From NCBI RefSeq assembly GCF_028554725.1, contig NC_071671.1, forward strand, positions 57,120,501 through 57,184,500: a stretch of DNA of 64,000 nt, read 5' to 3'. This DNA comes from Zeugodacus cucurbitae (Eukaryota; Arthropoda; Insecta; Diptera; Tephritidae). Position 1 is the first letter of the stretch, and every line of letters starts with the position of its first letter. Shown piece after piece: positions 24,423 through 36,900 of this stretch. A program made the translations under genes and the position numbers. A model generated the notes under the pieces. That model was not told the DNA's origin and ran no database searches. It worked only from the letters and a program-made list of their open reading frames with translations.

Positions 24423-24480
24423 CGATCGGGATGTGTGAAGGCTCTATCCTGCTAATACCCACAAATTTTCATCCCGATCG
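24423..24480. repeat. 11-bp inverted repeat at the array edge
   Basis: CGATCGGGATG at 24423-24433 is the exact reverse complement of CATCCCGATCG at 24470-24480, with a 36-base spacer. It starts where the last satellite unit breaks off. Confidence 0.7.
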
Positions 24481-25527
24481 ATCTATTCCTTCCCCTTAAA
24501 TTTAGAACCACCCTAATTTTTAAATGTTTCATATGCATTATATATGTTCTCTAGTAGGCGACTGCCGGAAAAATATTTCCCCACAGCTATGGTGGCACCC
24601 TGTGCTTTGTCTAACGAAGCAGTCAGATTCACAAATCAGACACAATTTCAGTGGAGACACAAACCTCAAGCTGTAGTGGTAGGCAGTGGTATTAAAACTG
24701 TCGCAACAGTTTGCCATGCGTTGTCGCATAATTTTGAAAATAAAACACACAATTTAAACAATTCGCTAAATATATTTATAAATATTTTTATGTTTCATCG
24801 GAATTACAAATCGTCTTAAAAATGCAAGCAACTTCAGTATAATCGACATTTCGTTTGACATTTTAAATATTATATAATTAATAAATTGCGTAGTTCATGT
24901 ATACGTGTATATACTGTAGAAAGGTGCCAAATTTTCGCATTAATGTTGGATTAACTATTAAATGTGGCAGAGTAATGAGCGATATCGATTCTATATATTT
25001 CTATATATTTTTATGGATTTTTTTTGTTTTTTTTTCGAAGCAAAATTAATTTTTTTCATAAATTCATTATATATAAAAAATCGAAAATGCTACAAACATA
25101 TATAGTATACATGTATATATGCTCTACTAAATATTAATGCACAATAGACGTTTCTTAAAGTTAAATAAGATACTTATATGTAAATATGTATAAGCATAAC
25201 TTAATATACAAAATGTACAAATGCGAGCGTGTGTAAATATAAATTTCGTAAAAATATAAATTTTTTTTTTCAATTACATACATAATCACATGCAACGTAG
25301 CTAATTAAGTAGGCATTAAAAATAGAATGTACTGTAAGCATAACAGTCAACAAAGTAAAAATATATAATAATTTCAAGTATATTAAGTAGATATTTTTTC
25401 GTATGGATAAATTTAGTAGCTAACACTATGTATATATGTATGTGAATATTGATTTGAATGCGTCAATGTTTTCGTTCAACTATTTATGGCAAACCAAGCA
25501 CGCAAGTCTATATCATCTAAGCGCCGC
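24481..25527 (-). other. 3' flank of the RhoGEF gene, probable 3' UTR
   Basis: AT-rich DNA with many ATGTATAT-type runs between the RhoGEF stop codon and the satellite array. The part next to the stop is likely the 3' UTR of the minus-strand gene; I could not settle on a poly(A) signal. A 91-codon plus-strand open stretch at 24544-24819 shows no recognisable motif. Confidence 0.4.
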
Positions 25528-27953
25528 TTACTTATTAAAATTATCAATCTGCTGCAGCACCCAACTGCGCGACGCTGCCGCGCTTAAATGCGGCGGACAG
25601 ATGACAACATGCGCAGGCTTCTCAGCCGCAAAGCGCTGCGCGTCCTGATCAGCCAACGCTAATGGCGGCAGCGGCAACTCCTTGCGCGGCGACGCCATTT
25701 TGCTGATGTTGACGCGCGGTATGCCAGTTGGCTTGGGCGGCACCTCGGGGTTGCTGCGATTGCGCGCCGGTGGCGGCGGCGGTGGTGGACTGCGCGGCCG
25801 CTTAATGCCATCACTCGATTCGTAGTCGGCGCGCTTCTCGTTATCATCACTGTAAATAGCCGAGTCACGAAAATCATTCTCCAGACAAGCCTCCACATTG
25901 TCTTCGTACACAAAATCAGAATTGCTCGCATCGCTGTTGAGCGCGGAGCTGGCGGCGCGCTTCTGATCGCAAACGCTATCATTGGATGAAGTTAGGGAGA
26001 AGACGGAATCGCGTTGCAGCGACGCGTCAGAGTTGGACGCGTTAACGGTGAAGAGTGTGCGCGGATCAGCGTAGTCCACGTGAGCCATGCGCTCACCCAC
26101 CGCTTCGCTGCCTTGTCGATGTAGTATGCTTTGACGACACATTTCGGTCACATCGGAGACGCGGCGCTCAGGCGGTTTATTGGAGCGTCCAAAACTCAGC
26201 GCTATATTATCGATGGATTTACGCGCGCGCGGCAAAAGCGAGTTGTGTGATGAGGATATATTCTCATGTGAAGATTTGCTGCCCATGCCGACGGCGGTGT
26301 GCGCGCTGGTGCTAAATAAACGCTTCATTAGATTCTTTGGTATGGGACGCGCGTAGATAGCTTCTGTGTTCGAATTGCTGGTGTTGTTGGAGATCATTGA
26401 TATATTGCTCGCGGAAGCGCACTCAACATTGATAACAGTATTTTGGCTATCGCGTTTCAGTGTGCAAGTCGAGGAAGATGTTGATGAGCCAGAGTCGCGT
26501 TGCTCTTGCGGCGTTTCAATTGGTTCGCGTCGCAATTGTGCCTCACCGCTGCTAGCGCGCTCTGGCAGCATTTCATTGCCAACTTGTTGCAGTGCGCCCT
26601 CTGGTGAGTAAACGAGCGTGACATAATCCGATTCTGGACGCGGTGCTGGTGGTGATTTACGCTCGCGCGTCTTGCATTGCTGTGTGGACACTGAGCGTCC
26701 CAGCACCGGTGAGAATTTATATGGTACATGCACATTGCGCAGCAGCGACTCATAAATAGGCTCATCATCCTCTTCGTCTGGCGTTGTTTGTGGCTCGTCG
26801 TTAACTGCTTGCTCATGCTCAGACTCGAGTGGTGGCGGTGAGCGCGATGGCGGACGCGGCGGTAACTCATTGAGCAGCGGGTAGTCAGGCGACTCGGGAC
26901 TGCCTGGCGCGCTACCGCTGCCGCTGCCACTGCCGCTACCACCATCCGGTCCTCGTTTGCGTTGCTGCTTTTTCTTCGCAATGCGCTCGAACTCTTTATT
27001 CTGCTTTAGCAAATCCAATATTATATCTGCGTCCTTCTTCTTCAATGTGGTCAACAGCTCCTCGCATTGTTTCTCCAGCTGCATTTGTATGCTATCAAGA
27101 TTCTGCGTAACCGTCTTCGCATCCTTCTGCGCGCCGCTGCCATCCACCTGTTTTTCTTCCACTAGATTCTCCGTGGACTCTGTAATCTTTAGCTCAGTTT
27201 TGGGCGCATCATCGAATTCACTCAAATCCATGTAGAACTTGCAAGTTTCCTTCGTCTTGCCGGTGCGTTGCTTCTTCAATGTCGCAATGCGTTTGGGTAT
27301 CGTCTTGTGGTTATATTGCTTCACCTCGATCGACTTGCTCGACTTGGATTTGCGCGCATCGAGATTGGTATTGCTGCCATGCAGCGACTCGTTCTCCTCA
27401 TCTAAATCTTCACATTGGAAACTGATGCGCGGCACCGACTTGCTGCGCTCCTTCAGCGCCTTCAAACCGAACAGCGGTGACTTGGGTGAGGCGCAAGCGC
27501 TGCGTCGCTGCTCACGCATGATGCAGCTGGTGTACTCCTCCTTCGCCGCTGCATTTTGCTCATGCTTCACCACTTTGGCGCTGCCGCCGTCAGCGTTATC
27601 AGCCTTAGGAGTGCTCGCCTCCTCAGTTTTGCCTTTATTCTTAATGACGGCGGCGAGTTTATGCAACGCGGGCAACATGTTGTCATCGATGCTATTGGTG
27701 CGCGCCACCGCTTTGCCTTCCTTAGCTGCTATCAAATCGGTTGCTGTTGTTGTAGTCGGTATTTCGCGTGTTGCATTTTCCGCGAGCTCATTGAAACTAT
27801 CGAATGATGTGGAATTGGTGACTGTCTTCCGTTTGAATTTCGAACATTTGCGTATCTCGCTGCGTCGATACTGATTGCGTCGCTCCAAGTAAACGGGCGT
27901 TGTCGAAGTCGAGTGCAGACTCCACTTCCAGGTGTTCTTGTCCGGTGTGCGGT
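25528..27953 (-). CDS. RhoGEF exon G: long C-terminal tail
   Basis: The acceptor CTTGCAG precedes DRTPDKNTWKWSLHSTSTTP, joined to exon F through a split Asp codon. The exon has about 808 codons and ends in TAA at 25530-25528. It contains a Lys/Arg-rich start, a possible short coiled coil around ITQNLDS...QCEELLTTLKKKDADIIL, a Gly-Ser tract, a seven-proline run and PPKP/PLPP motifs. It is clearly more GC-rich than the flanking intron, as expected of coding DNA. Open stretches on the opposite strand (for example 27239-27874) are shadows of this exon. Confidence 0.9.
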
Positions 27954-30900
27954 CTGCAAGCAAGTAAGTGGGGACATTTAGTTTGTAATTAAGTTATTTC
28001 ATTTAAATAATGCTGTAAATAATCAATTTTATTTTATAAAAGCAGTCCGTGTGGCATATACAAAGATGTAGCACAAACATCGGGTGCTTGTTGTTGTAAC
28101 AACAATACAAATTAACTCTGGCGTTTGTGCAATGGCGTACTGATGTGTGTGTGTGCTGTGATAACGCTGCTGCGTCGCATACAAATCAACAATGAAACGC
28201 GAAGATGAGACTCATAAACATATGTACAAAGATGTGTTGGAAGTACAGAAGCCCGAACTCGAGTTGAATTTTCACAATACAGGTACTTCATTGGTAACTT
28301 TGTTGCTTGGAATGTCTAAACGTTGATATGGAGACATCATATTACCAAAAATTTCCGATTCGCTACAAAAAAGATTAAGTCCTCAAGAAAATATTAACAG
28401 TATTATCCTCTCCGTCAGCTAATTACCCAAAAATTATATACCTTCGGCTGAGTAGAATATATTACCTAGTCTGAAAATCAGTTCCGAAGACTTTCTCTCT
28501 CAGAACACACATTGGAATCTTACATATTTGAATTATCTACAACTTTGCTTCCGCCGTTTTCTAATAGATGTCTCTAGGGTCAAACACTGGTCGATTAAAT
28601 CGGTTAAATCGTTTTATATCGATCTTGGAGATTTGTGTCAACATTAACCCAACAAAATTTTTGTAGAGAGATCTGTTTACAACCCAAACTTATTCTCAAC
28701 TGAAAATGTCACTTTTAGAGCCGAATTCTCGACATTTGCACGGAATAAGCATGGTGCCAGAAAGATGGTCAAAAGTAGTAGCTAGCGACGGCCAATATTT
28801 TGAATAACATTTTTGTAACCGTTTTTATACAAAAAAAAGTCTTAAATTTACAAAAAAAACGGAAGCAAAGTTGTAGACCTAATATTTTCTGAGAGTTGGT
28901 GATAATCTTTTCAGTTCATGATAAAATGTCGAAATACATATGAAGAAGGTCGCAGATTTTACGACAGATCCTAAGAATGGACACAGCCTGTGATTTTATT
29001 GAGATTCTTCTTTTTTCAAAACTCAAGAATCCAACAGATATTCAAATCAATTTATTTTTCGTTGAACTCAAACGTTTCAATATTTCATCGACGAGAAGTA
29101 AACCATAACGTAGTGAGTGTTTCGAAACCTGCGAGAGAGATCTTCTATGAGAGATCGAGAAAATGTTTTTAAAACTTGTATGTTAACTCTTCAGAGCATA
29201 AAAAAATGATCCGATCGTTCAGTTTCTCAAAAAAGTCTCAGAGATTATTGTAATAATATAGTGGGACAACTTATTGTCGAATCATGCTTTTCATATGGGA
29301 TTATGAAATTAATTAATCAACTAATATTTAAAAAAAGACACCTCTTCACCAACAAAAAACAAGGATTTCCTTCTATATTGTGTCTTCGAACAGGTTTATT
29401 TCTTTTATAATTTACAATTTTCGAATTTTTCGAAAATTCAGGCTTAGAGAATTTCAAGAACACTTTTCTGGGGAATTATTTATCAGGAAATAATTTTTTG
29501 TAGTTTTGAAAATAAGTTCGGATCAAAAAAATCTAAAAAATTCTTATTAATCTTATGCTAAGGATAAGAATATTTTAGGTCTCAAGATCTATGTAACAAC
29601 AAGTAAGGAAGGGCTAAGTTCGATATATGGGGCCTTAAAAACCTATCGTCCGATTTCGGCGATTTTTAGAATGGGGCTCCCACACAATAAACCTAGTATT
29701 TGTGCAAAGTTCTGCACCGATATCTTCACTAGTGCTTACTTTATATATTGTAAAGTAAACGATTCAGATCGTCTTCAAAGTTCTGGTATATAGGAAGTAG
29801 GCGTGGTTGTGAAACGATTTGGCCTATTTTCACAACATATCATTGGGATGTAAGGAAACTATTACAAACCAAGTTTCATTGAAATCGGTCGAGTAGTTCC
29901 TGAGATATGGTTTTTGACCTATAAGTGGGCGAAGCCACGCTCATTTTCCATTTTGTAAAAAAATCTGAATGCAGCTTCCATCTGCCATTTCTTATGTAAA
30001 ATTTAGTGTTTCTGACGTTTTTCGTTAGTGAGTTAACCCACTTTTAATAATTTTCAACCTAACCTTTGTATGGGAGGTGGGTGTGGTTATGATCCGATTT
30101 ATTTCATTTTTGGACTCTATTAGGAAGTGGCTAAAAAAACGACTGCAGAAAGTTTGGTTTATATAGCTCTATTGGTTTGCGAGATATGTACAAAAAACCT
30201 ATTTGGGGGCGGATCACGCCCACTTCCCCAAAAAAATTAAATCCAAATATGCCCCTTCATAGTGCGATCCTTCATTCCAAATTTGTTTTAAATGTGTTTT
30301 AAGTTTTCGCCATTTTGTGGGCGTGGCAGTGGTCCGATTTTGCTCATTTTCGAAAGCAACCTTCCTATGGTGGCAAGAAATAAGTGTGCCAAGTTTCATC
30401 AAGATATCTTAATTTTTACTCAAGTTACAGCTTGCACAGACGGTTGGACAGACAGACATTCGAATTTGAACTCCACTCTTCACCCTGATCACTTTGGTAT
30501 ATATAACCCTATATCTAACTCGTAGCAACTTTGTTGCGAGAGTATAAAAAATGGACGAGAATTTTTATCCAACCGTAGAACTGTCAGCTCCGCTACAACA
30601 ACAATAACCTCGCAGACTCTATTCATCTATGAATCCCTTTTAATTATGACATTTGATTTTGAGAACAAACTAGAAACGCCAATAATATAAAAGCGAATAA
30701 TAACAGCGCTTGCGTTTCAACCAGAAAAGAAAAAGAGAGATCGGAATATTATTTTCTGAAGGTAAAAGATCAAATAAACAATTAATTCAGTAATCTGCAA
30801 ACTTTCAAATACCGAAGCTTTTAACCGAAAACTATTTAAAGTTCCTAAGTTCTACAACAAAACTAACAACATAATCAACAGCTTCCCATCAGCAATGACC

Positions 30901-33900
30901 ATAAGTAAAAAATTTGCATATTAAAGATATGTAGGTACATGCATTAAATTTTTACACTAAGTCAACAAATGCCAACTTCCCAACAACAATAAAACTCTAA
31001 AACATATGCAGACACTACATGAATCCACGATTAATGGCAACAACAAAATTTGGTGCTTTGATGCGGTGAATGACGGTGATTAGTTTTGAAAGCAATGACG
31101 CTGATTGTTAGTAACGGTGTACGCGGCAAATCTTTTAAGTACACATGTCTCTATGTAAGTATATAAACATATGTAAAAATAAGTAATAGTTAAGCAAGCA
31201 ACAGCAAATAAACAACACCAATAACAACAAGCTAATTGATTCAATTTCGTGTACTTACTACTTATGTGTTTAACCCACCGATGGCCGATTTTACGAGATT
31301 TTCTTTGTGTTTTTTGGTTTGTTATAAACAAAAATTTTTTGCTACATTGCTAAGCTTTCATGTTAAATTGTTAGTTACTGTTGTGTGGATTTTCTAAAAT
31401 TTTACTATTTAAATAAGCGGTGTAAAAAATATGTAGAAACGAAAATGTAAGGATTAGCGTTGGCCAGCATAAGCACGGAGGTTTTAAAATTAGTCTTTTA
31501 TTGTTTGTGGTTGTTGTAAGTCTTTTTTAGTTTTAATTGAAGCACGATTTTTTCGCATTATTTTTTCGAAGTTGCTTTATCGTCTAGTTTGTTTATTGTT
31601 TTATTATTGTAGAAGCGTGCCACGCAAAATAAACGCCCTTATTCCACTGCAAAAGGAGGGAGAAACAGAAAAAATTTTGCTTGGGTAAAAACGTAAAAAA
31701 TGGGTAAATGTTAGTCGGCTATATACAGGATAATAGTAAGTGATTACGCTACAAATATTCTATATGTTGTTAAGGACGCACAGAAAACATAATATGATGA
31801 TAAATATGTATGCGAAATGTATGGAAAATATGTATGTATGTCTTAAAGTATGGAGATGATAATATATTATTATTATTATGTGGTTAAGGGCAGACAAAGA
31901 TATTGTCTATGATTAATTTATTTTATTTTATTATTTTTATTATTTGTATTTATTAACTTTGGAAATTTACGATTTGAATTAACTGAAACGTAATATATTC
32001 TATAATATTATATATACGATATTGATAACACCGGTCAACAAAATAAATATTGTTTTTGGGGTTTCTGTTCTCATGCTTGAATTCTGCTTCTAAACAAAAA
32101 ACACTTAAATATTAATCTTTAGTTCTTTAAGTTTGCTTTGGGCTGATCTACATCGATAAGTATATTTTAATTTATTTCATAAATCAAAGATGGCAGCACT
32201 TTGATTAACCCGAAAGTAAACAGTATTATTATTTGTAAGAGGCAGAGTAGTGAATTTTAACCTGTTTATTATAGCTGTAATAACAATATTAGTGTTACAC
32301 TAATATACGATAAAAATATTTTATCAGTGAAAAAGCTAAACAAAAGACTTAAGACACAAACTTGCAGGCAAATAATCACAGCGCTGATGAGTAAATAAGA
32401 AGTATATTGAAGAAGAAAACATTCACTTTGAATCACGGAACTGGGTACAGAGAAGCTATAAATGGGTGTAAAATCGTATAATATCTTCCGAAGCGGCGGA
32501 ACCAAGATATCTATGAAAATTATACCAAAAGGAAAGCTTATAAACCTAAAGAGGTTCTTGTGAATCTGGTGAAGGATTCATTTTGAGAAAATAGCGAAAG
32601 TTCTGGAGTGTTCTAATCAATTTCCAGGAGATTCGTAAAATTGTTTGCAAAAAGAGTGAACTTTGGGAATACAACCAAGAAGCTTGATACAATATTTCTG
32701 CTGAAATCTATAATAAGTTGATATCCTCACGCTGAATAGCAACATAATAATTAAACTTAAAGGCTTTTCACACAACCAACCATTAATCGATCAATTAAAA
32801 TTTTGATTGAGAAACCAGTTTTTGCCCTTTACACTGCCGGCTACTTGATAACCGATAAGCTGTTATATATTTTCGTTTTTGCTTTTCATAAGAAGTTGGT
32901 AATTTGCATCAGCCGATTGCAATTTTTAGCAGCGACATCTAACGTCGAGTTCTTTTTATACAAAAATTCAGCCAATTCAGACAAAGAACGCATATATAAT
33001 TACAAGTGCGGTCTTTTAATAAAAAAAAATTAATGTAGCTCTTTATTTTGTATCGAAAAATCTTTTTAATAGAGCAGAGGCCGGTTAATTGATCAATTAG
33101 CTCCTGTGTGAAAAGGCTATTAGGGAATGATGATCTAGATGTGCTGCAAATCTCCAGACTTCTACTTCATTTTGAGTGTTTGAAAACGAGAGTAAATTCC
33201 AACTTTAAGTGAAAATCCAAGAAATCAAAAATCTGATGGAAGTTAATATCATTTATGATAGAAAATCTGGTAAGTGTGGACATCAAAAACGAATATTAGT
33301 AAATTAAAAAATTCATAAACTCTAATTTCACTATAATTTTAATAACAATAAGCTTAATTAATATTTGAATGCTAATTATTATCATTTGCAAGGTACTTGC
33401 CTCACCACTTATATATCAAGCAAATAATCCATTATTGACTTAAAGCTCTTAAAATAAGGGAAAGGATTTAATTAAATAGTATCAGTCGACTATATACCGC
33501 TACAATGCTGAATTATCAAATACATTTTTTATAAATAAATGTTACTTCACCTTCCACTCACCAATTCAAAGTGAAATTATCAACTAACTACAATAAAACC
33601 TAGTATATCAAAATAATAAGTATACATGAGTTGAGAAATTCAAAAAGTTAAAGCTGGAGTATCTGAGATTATTTCAACTTTAAAAATACTTGAAGCCAAC
33701 ACCTTTACTATTTAACTGCATATTACACATAAATTAGATTTTATAGACATAAAAAAGTATAATTTTCAAAAATATTTAGAAATTTTATCTACAGCTCAAA
33801 TACACCATCAGGAACTGTCGCCAAACACATTCCACATAATTAATTGCTCGCCTTATATACGAGTATGTTGCATGTCAATTTTGCAACAAATAATTTTCAT

Positions 33901-36900
33901 GTGTATTAAATTTGCGCGCATTAATTTTCCGCGCCGCTGACACGAGATAAGAAATATAGCTAAGCGAGAAAAGGGCTGCACTGCGCATGCGCAACAACGA
34001 CAAAAACTATAAATCATTTGTGTGGCAAGTCAAAATGTGCCAATTATCGGTGAATTTCTCTAACCGCAAATATTTCCCTATTCAAACAATCGTGCATAAG
34101 TGTCTAAGAAAAACAAAAAAAAGTAGCAAAGCCAAAAATACAAAAAAAAAAAAAAAATATTAAAAAAAGTGTCTACACTTTCGTTAAAACAATTGCATAC
34201 TAACATGCTTGAAATAAATTGCTTTCTCGACGACACATATTTCGTCGTCGCTTGCCTTTTTATGCTGTATAACTGTCACCTCACCTTTTTACACATAACG
34301 GCGTATGGTGAGGCACAGAAGCGCCACATTGACGCCGCGACAAGTTACAATGAAAGGGAAAACTTTCAATTTAAATGAAATGAAATGAAAGAAAAAGCTT
34401 TTTGGCTGAAAGGAAATAAAAATAACGGAGCTACATGACAGAAGTGAAAAAAAAACAAAAATAAACAATTGGGTATGAAGCAAGTTGTATGCCACAGGAA
34501 CCTACTTATGTAAGCCGAATGGAATATGCATGAATTTGTATGCCTGAAATATGTGTGTATGTAAACATATGTGAAAAAATTTAAAAATAAAAAAATTCAA
34601 AAAAAAAATTCACAAAAAAATTTTCAAAAAAAAAAATTAAAAAAAAAATTAAAAAAAAAAAATTTCAAAAAAAGATCAAAAAAATAGTCGAAAACCGCGC
34701 GAACTAAACATGACAAACTACCCAGCGTCTGCCGTTGTTGTTGTTTTAGCGCCAAAAACAAATAATTTCAGCAGTTTTGAGTGCTAACAGTGGCAACTGC
34801 CGCCCAACTGCCTGCCCGCAGCTTATATGTAATGTATAAGTAAGTATGTATGTGTGTGTGACTACATATGTGTATAATAGTGTTTGTGTGTGTATGCATT
34901 ATGTACATACCTTCCTCATCGCCCAACTTGTAGACCAACTCCTTAGCGCGATTTGGTATGTTTTCGAATTTCTCGAGTATGACTCCTTTAATGTGTTGCG
35001 CCCAGAGACGTTTCTGGTCACGATTTTTGGCTGTCAATTTGATTTGATTACGCGGCTCATGGTATGGTATTACATAAAAGCTCGTCGGTTCGCCGGATAA
35101 ATGTTCGCTTAGCATTAGATTATTTTGCTGTGTGAAGAAAAGTACATATAAATAAAAAAAAAACAGATGAAAAGAAATGAATGAGTGCAAAGCAAATATA
35201 GGTGGAAATTTATGGTAAAAGTAAAAAGTGGCAACTGGTGTGGCAATGACATGTGTTTTCTCACTTGATTATGTATGTGACTTACGTGTATGTAACTCTT
35301 GAATTGTAGACGATTATCCTCTTTGGATTTGGTAATGATCAGCATTGTGTCGAAAAGGAAGACCATGCGTGGCTTATTGTGCTCCATAAGGAGACCCTCT
35401 TGACGGAGTTCACCCAAAACGGTGAGTTCTACAAGAAATGATTGAAAATAATTTAATATATTGAAATTGACGGAGTTCACCCAAAACGGTGAGTTCTACA
35501 AAAAATGATTGAAAATAATTTAATATATTGAAATGTATATAAGTAAGCTTAATTATAAAAAATAAAATTTTTATTTTTTTTTATTTTAATAGCAATTTAA
35601 AATTTTAATAAGGGTGGCAACTAAATTTACTAAATTTCAAAAATTTAACTTTTATATAACGTTTAATTTTGTACACACATAGTATACAAAAAATTCCAAC
35701 TTTCTCATTTAATTTAAAAAAATGCGTCAGGTGGCAACTCTATTTTTTTATAAAATACAATAACTTTTCTTAAAGTGTATTAAATTAGATTATATTGAAT
35801 TTGTTTGATTTAGCAAAAAAAAATAATTGTTCAAAATCAGGTGGCAACTCTAAAAATTTACTTTTTTTAAACGAATTGCAACAATTATACTCATAATGCA
35901 AATTTATTGTATTCGATTATTATTTCGATTTCAAAATTAAAAAATATTAGATCAGGTGGCAACTCTAAAAATTAACATTTTTAAAATAAACTGAAATAAC
36001 TATTCTTGATATGCAAGTTTATTATATTCAATTATTTTCTATTCTATTTTGTTTTTTTTTCAAATAATTTATTTAAAAATTTAAATCAGGCGGCAACTCT
36101 AAAAATTTAATTTTTTTAAATGAATTGCAACAATTATACTCATAATGCAAATTTATTGTATTCGATTTCAAAATTAAAAAAAAAAAATAGATCAGGTGGC
36201 AACTCTAAAAATTAAAATGTTTAAAATAAACTGAAATAACTATTCTTGATATGCAAGTTTATTATAATCGATTATTTTCTATTTATTTCAGACCCCTCTT
36301 CAGGTTAGTATCGCAACACAAAAAACCCTTTCAGAAAAAATTTCAACTAACCTCTAATATTTTTTACCACTCATTATACATTTTTTTTATAAATTTCCCG
36401 TCTTTCAACTCACCTGGTCCCAACCAACCGTCCAATATACCCGATAGTTCTTTAACTCTGATTTGTTGCTCCAACTTACGCTTCACCTGATCGATATTAC
36501 GCGCCACTTGTCGCATGATCTCGTAGGCTTGCAACACTTCCTTCACATCACAATGCTTGCGAAGGTTCTGAAAGCAAAAAAAAAAACAATATTTTAATAA
36601 AAATATAAAAAATATTTCTTTATGTGTCGTGTATGGTACTTACGTCCAATAGCAGATGATATTTAAGTATGCGTTGCACCGGCTTTAGCAAATACGAGCC
36701 GAGTGGCAATTTGTGTTGCAACATTTTTTGTGTGGACGTCAGCAGTGCGTTGGTGTGTGTGGCCTGTAACAGTTTGGTCAACAGTGATATGGCTTCAGGA
36801 TAACTTGTACTGTAAGGAAGAAAGTGAAGAAATCGATTAAGATAGATACTTAAATATCATTATTAGAGAGTAAATTTATGAATATAATAATATTAATATA

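Larger units (their letters stand above)
18640..24435. repeat. 310-bp tandem satellite array, about 18 units
   Basis: Units begin (at ATGGACC) at 18748, 18974, 19285, 19595, 19905, 20215, 20525, 20835, 21145, 21455, 21765, 22075, 22385, 22695, 23005, 23315, 23624, 23935 and 24245. The period is 310 bp; three units gain or lose one base in A/T runs. The unit at 18748 is 226 bp because 84 bases are missing, and the last is cut off at about 24424. Each unit carries GGGGAGATTGGGGCCTCATA, TATAAAAG, a GCATGTATACACCG-like block and CAGGCGCGCAGAACCGCATA. Most units have an 88-codon frame (MDRSGRLGPHIKGQRF...) on the plus strand and a 68-79 codon frame on the minus strand. Differences between units are mostly amino-acid changing, so I regard it as satellite DNA, not a gene family. 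Confidence 0.95.
27954..34910 (-). other. RhoGEF intron between exons F and G (about 7 kb)
   Basis: The donor is GTATGT at 34910 and the acceptor CTTGCAG ends at 27954. The intron holds a mini-me copy (29599-30547) and a TTA-flanked MITE (32760-33119). The rest is AT-rich with short A/T runs (for example 34560-34690) and no open frame that looks coding. Confidence 0.75.

Noticed and set aside
18640..24435. CRISPR-like array
   Set aside because: The repeated unit is 310 bp with no spacers between units, in a eukaryotic genome; it is a tandem satellite.
26457..26981. 174-codon minus-strand frame rich in Arg/His/Ser
   Set aside because: A shifted reading of the same RhoGEF exon.
27239..27874. 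211-codon plus-strand frame
   Set aside because: It lies antisense to the RhoGEF last exon, which is supported by splice sites and frame; it is a shadow of that exon.
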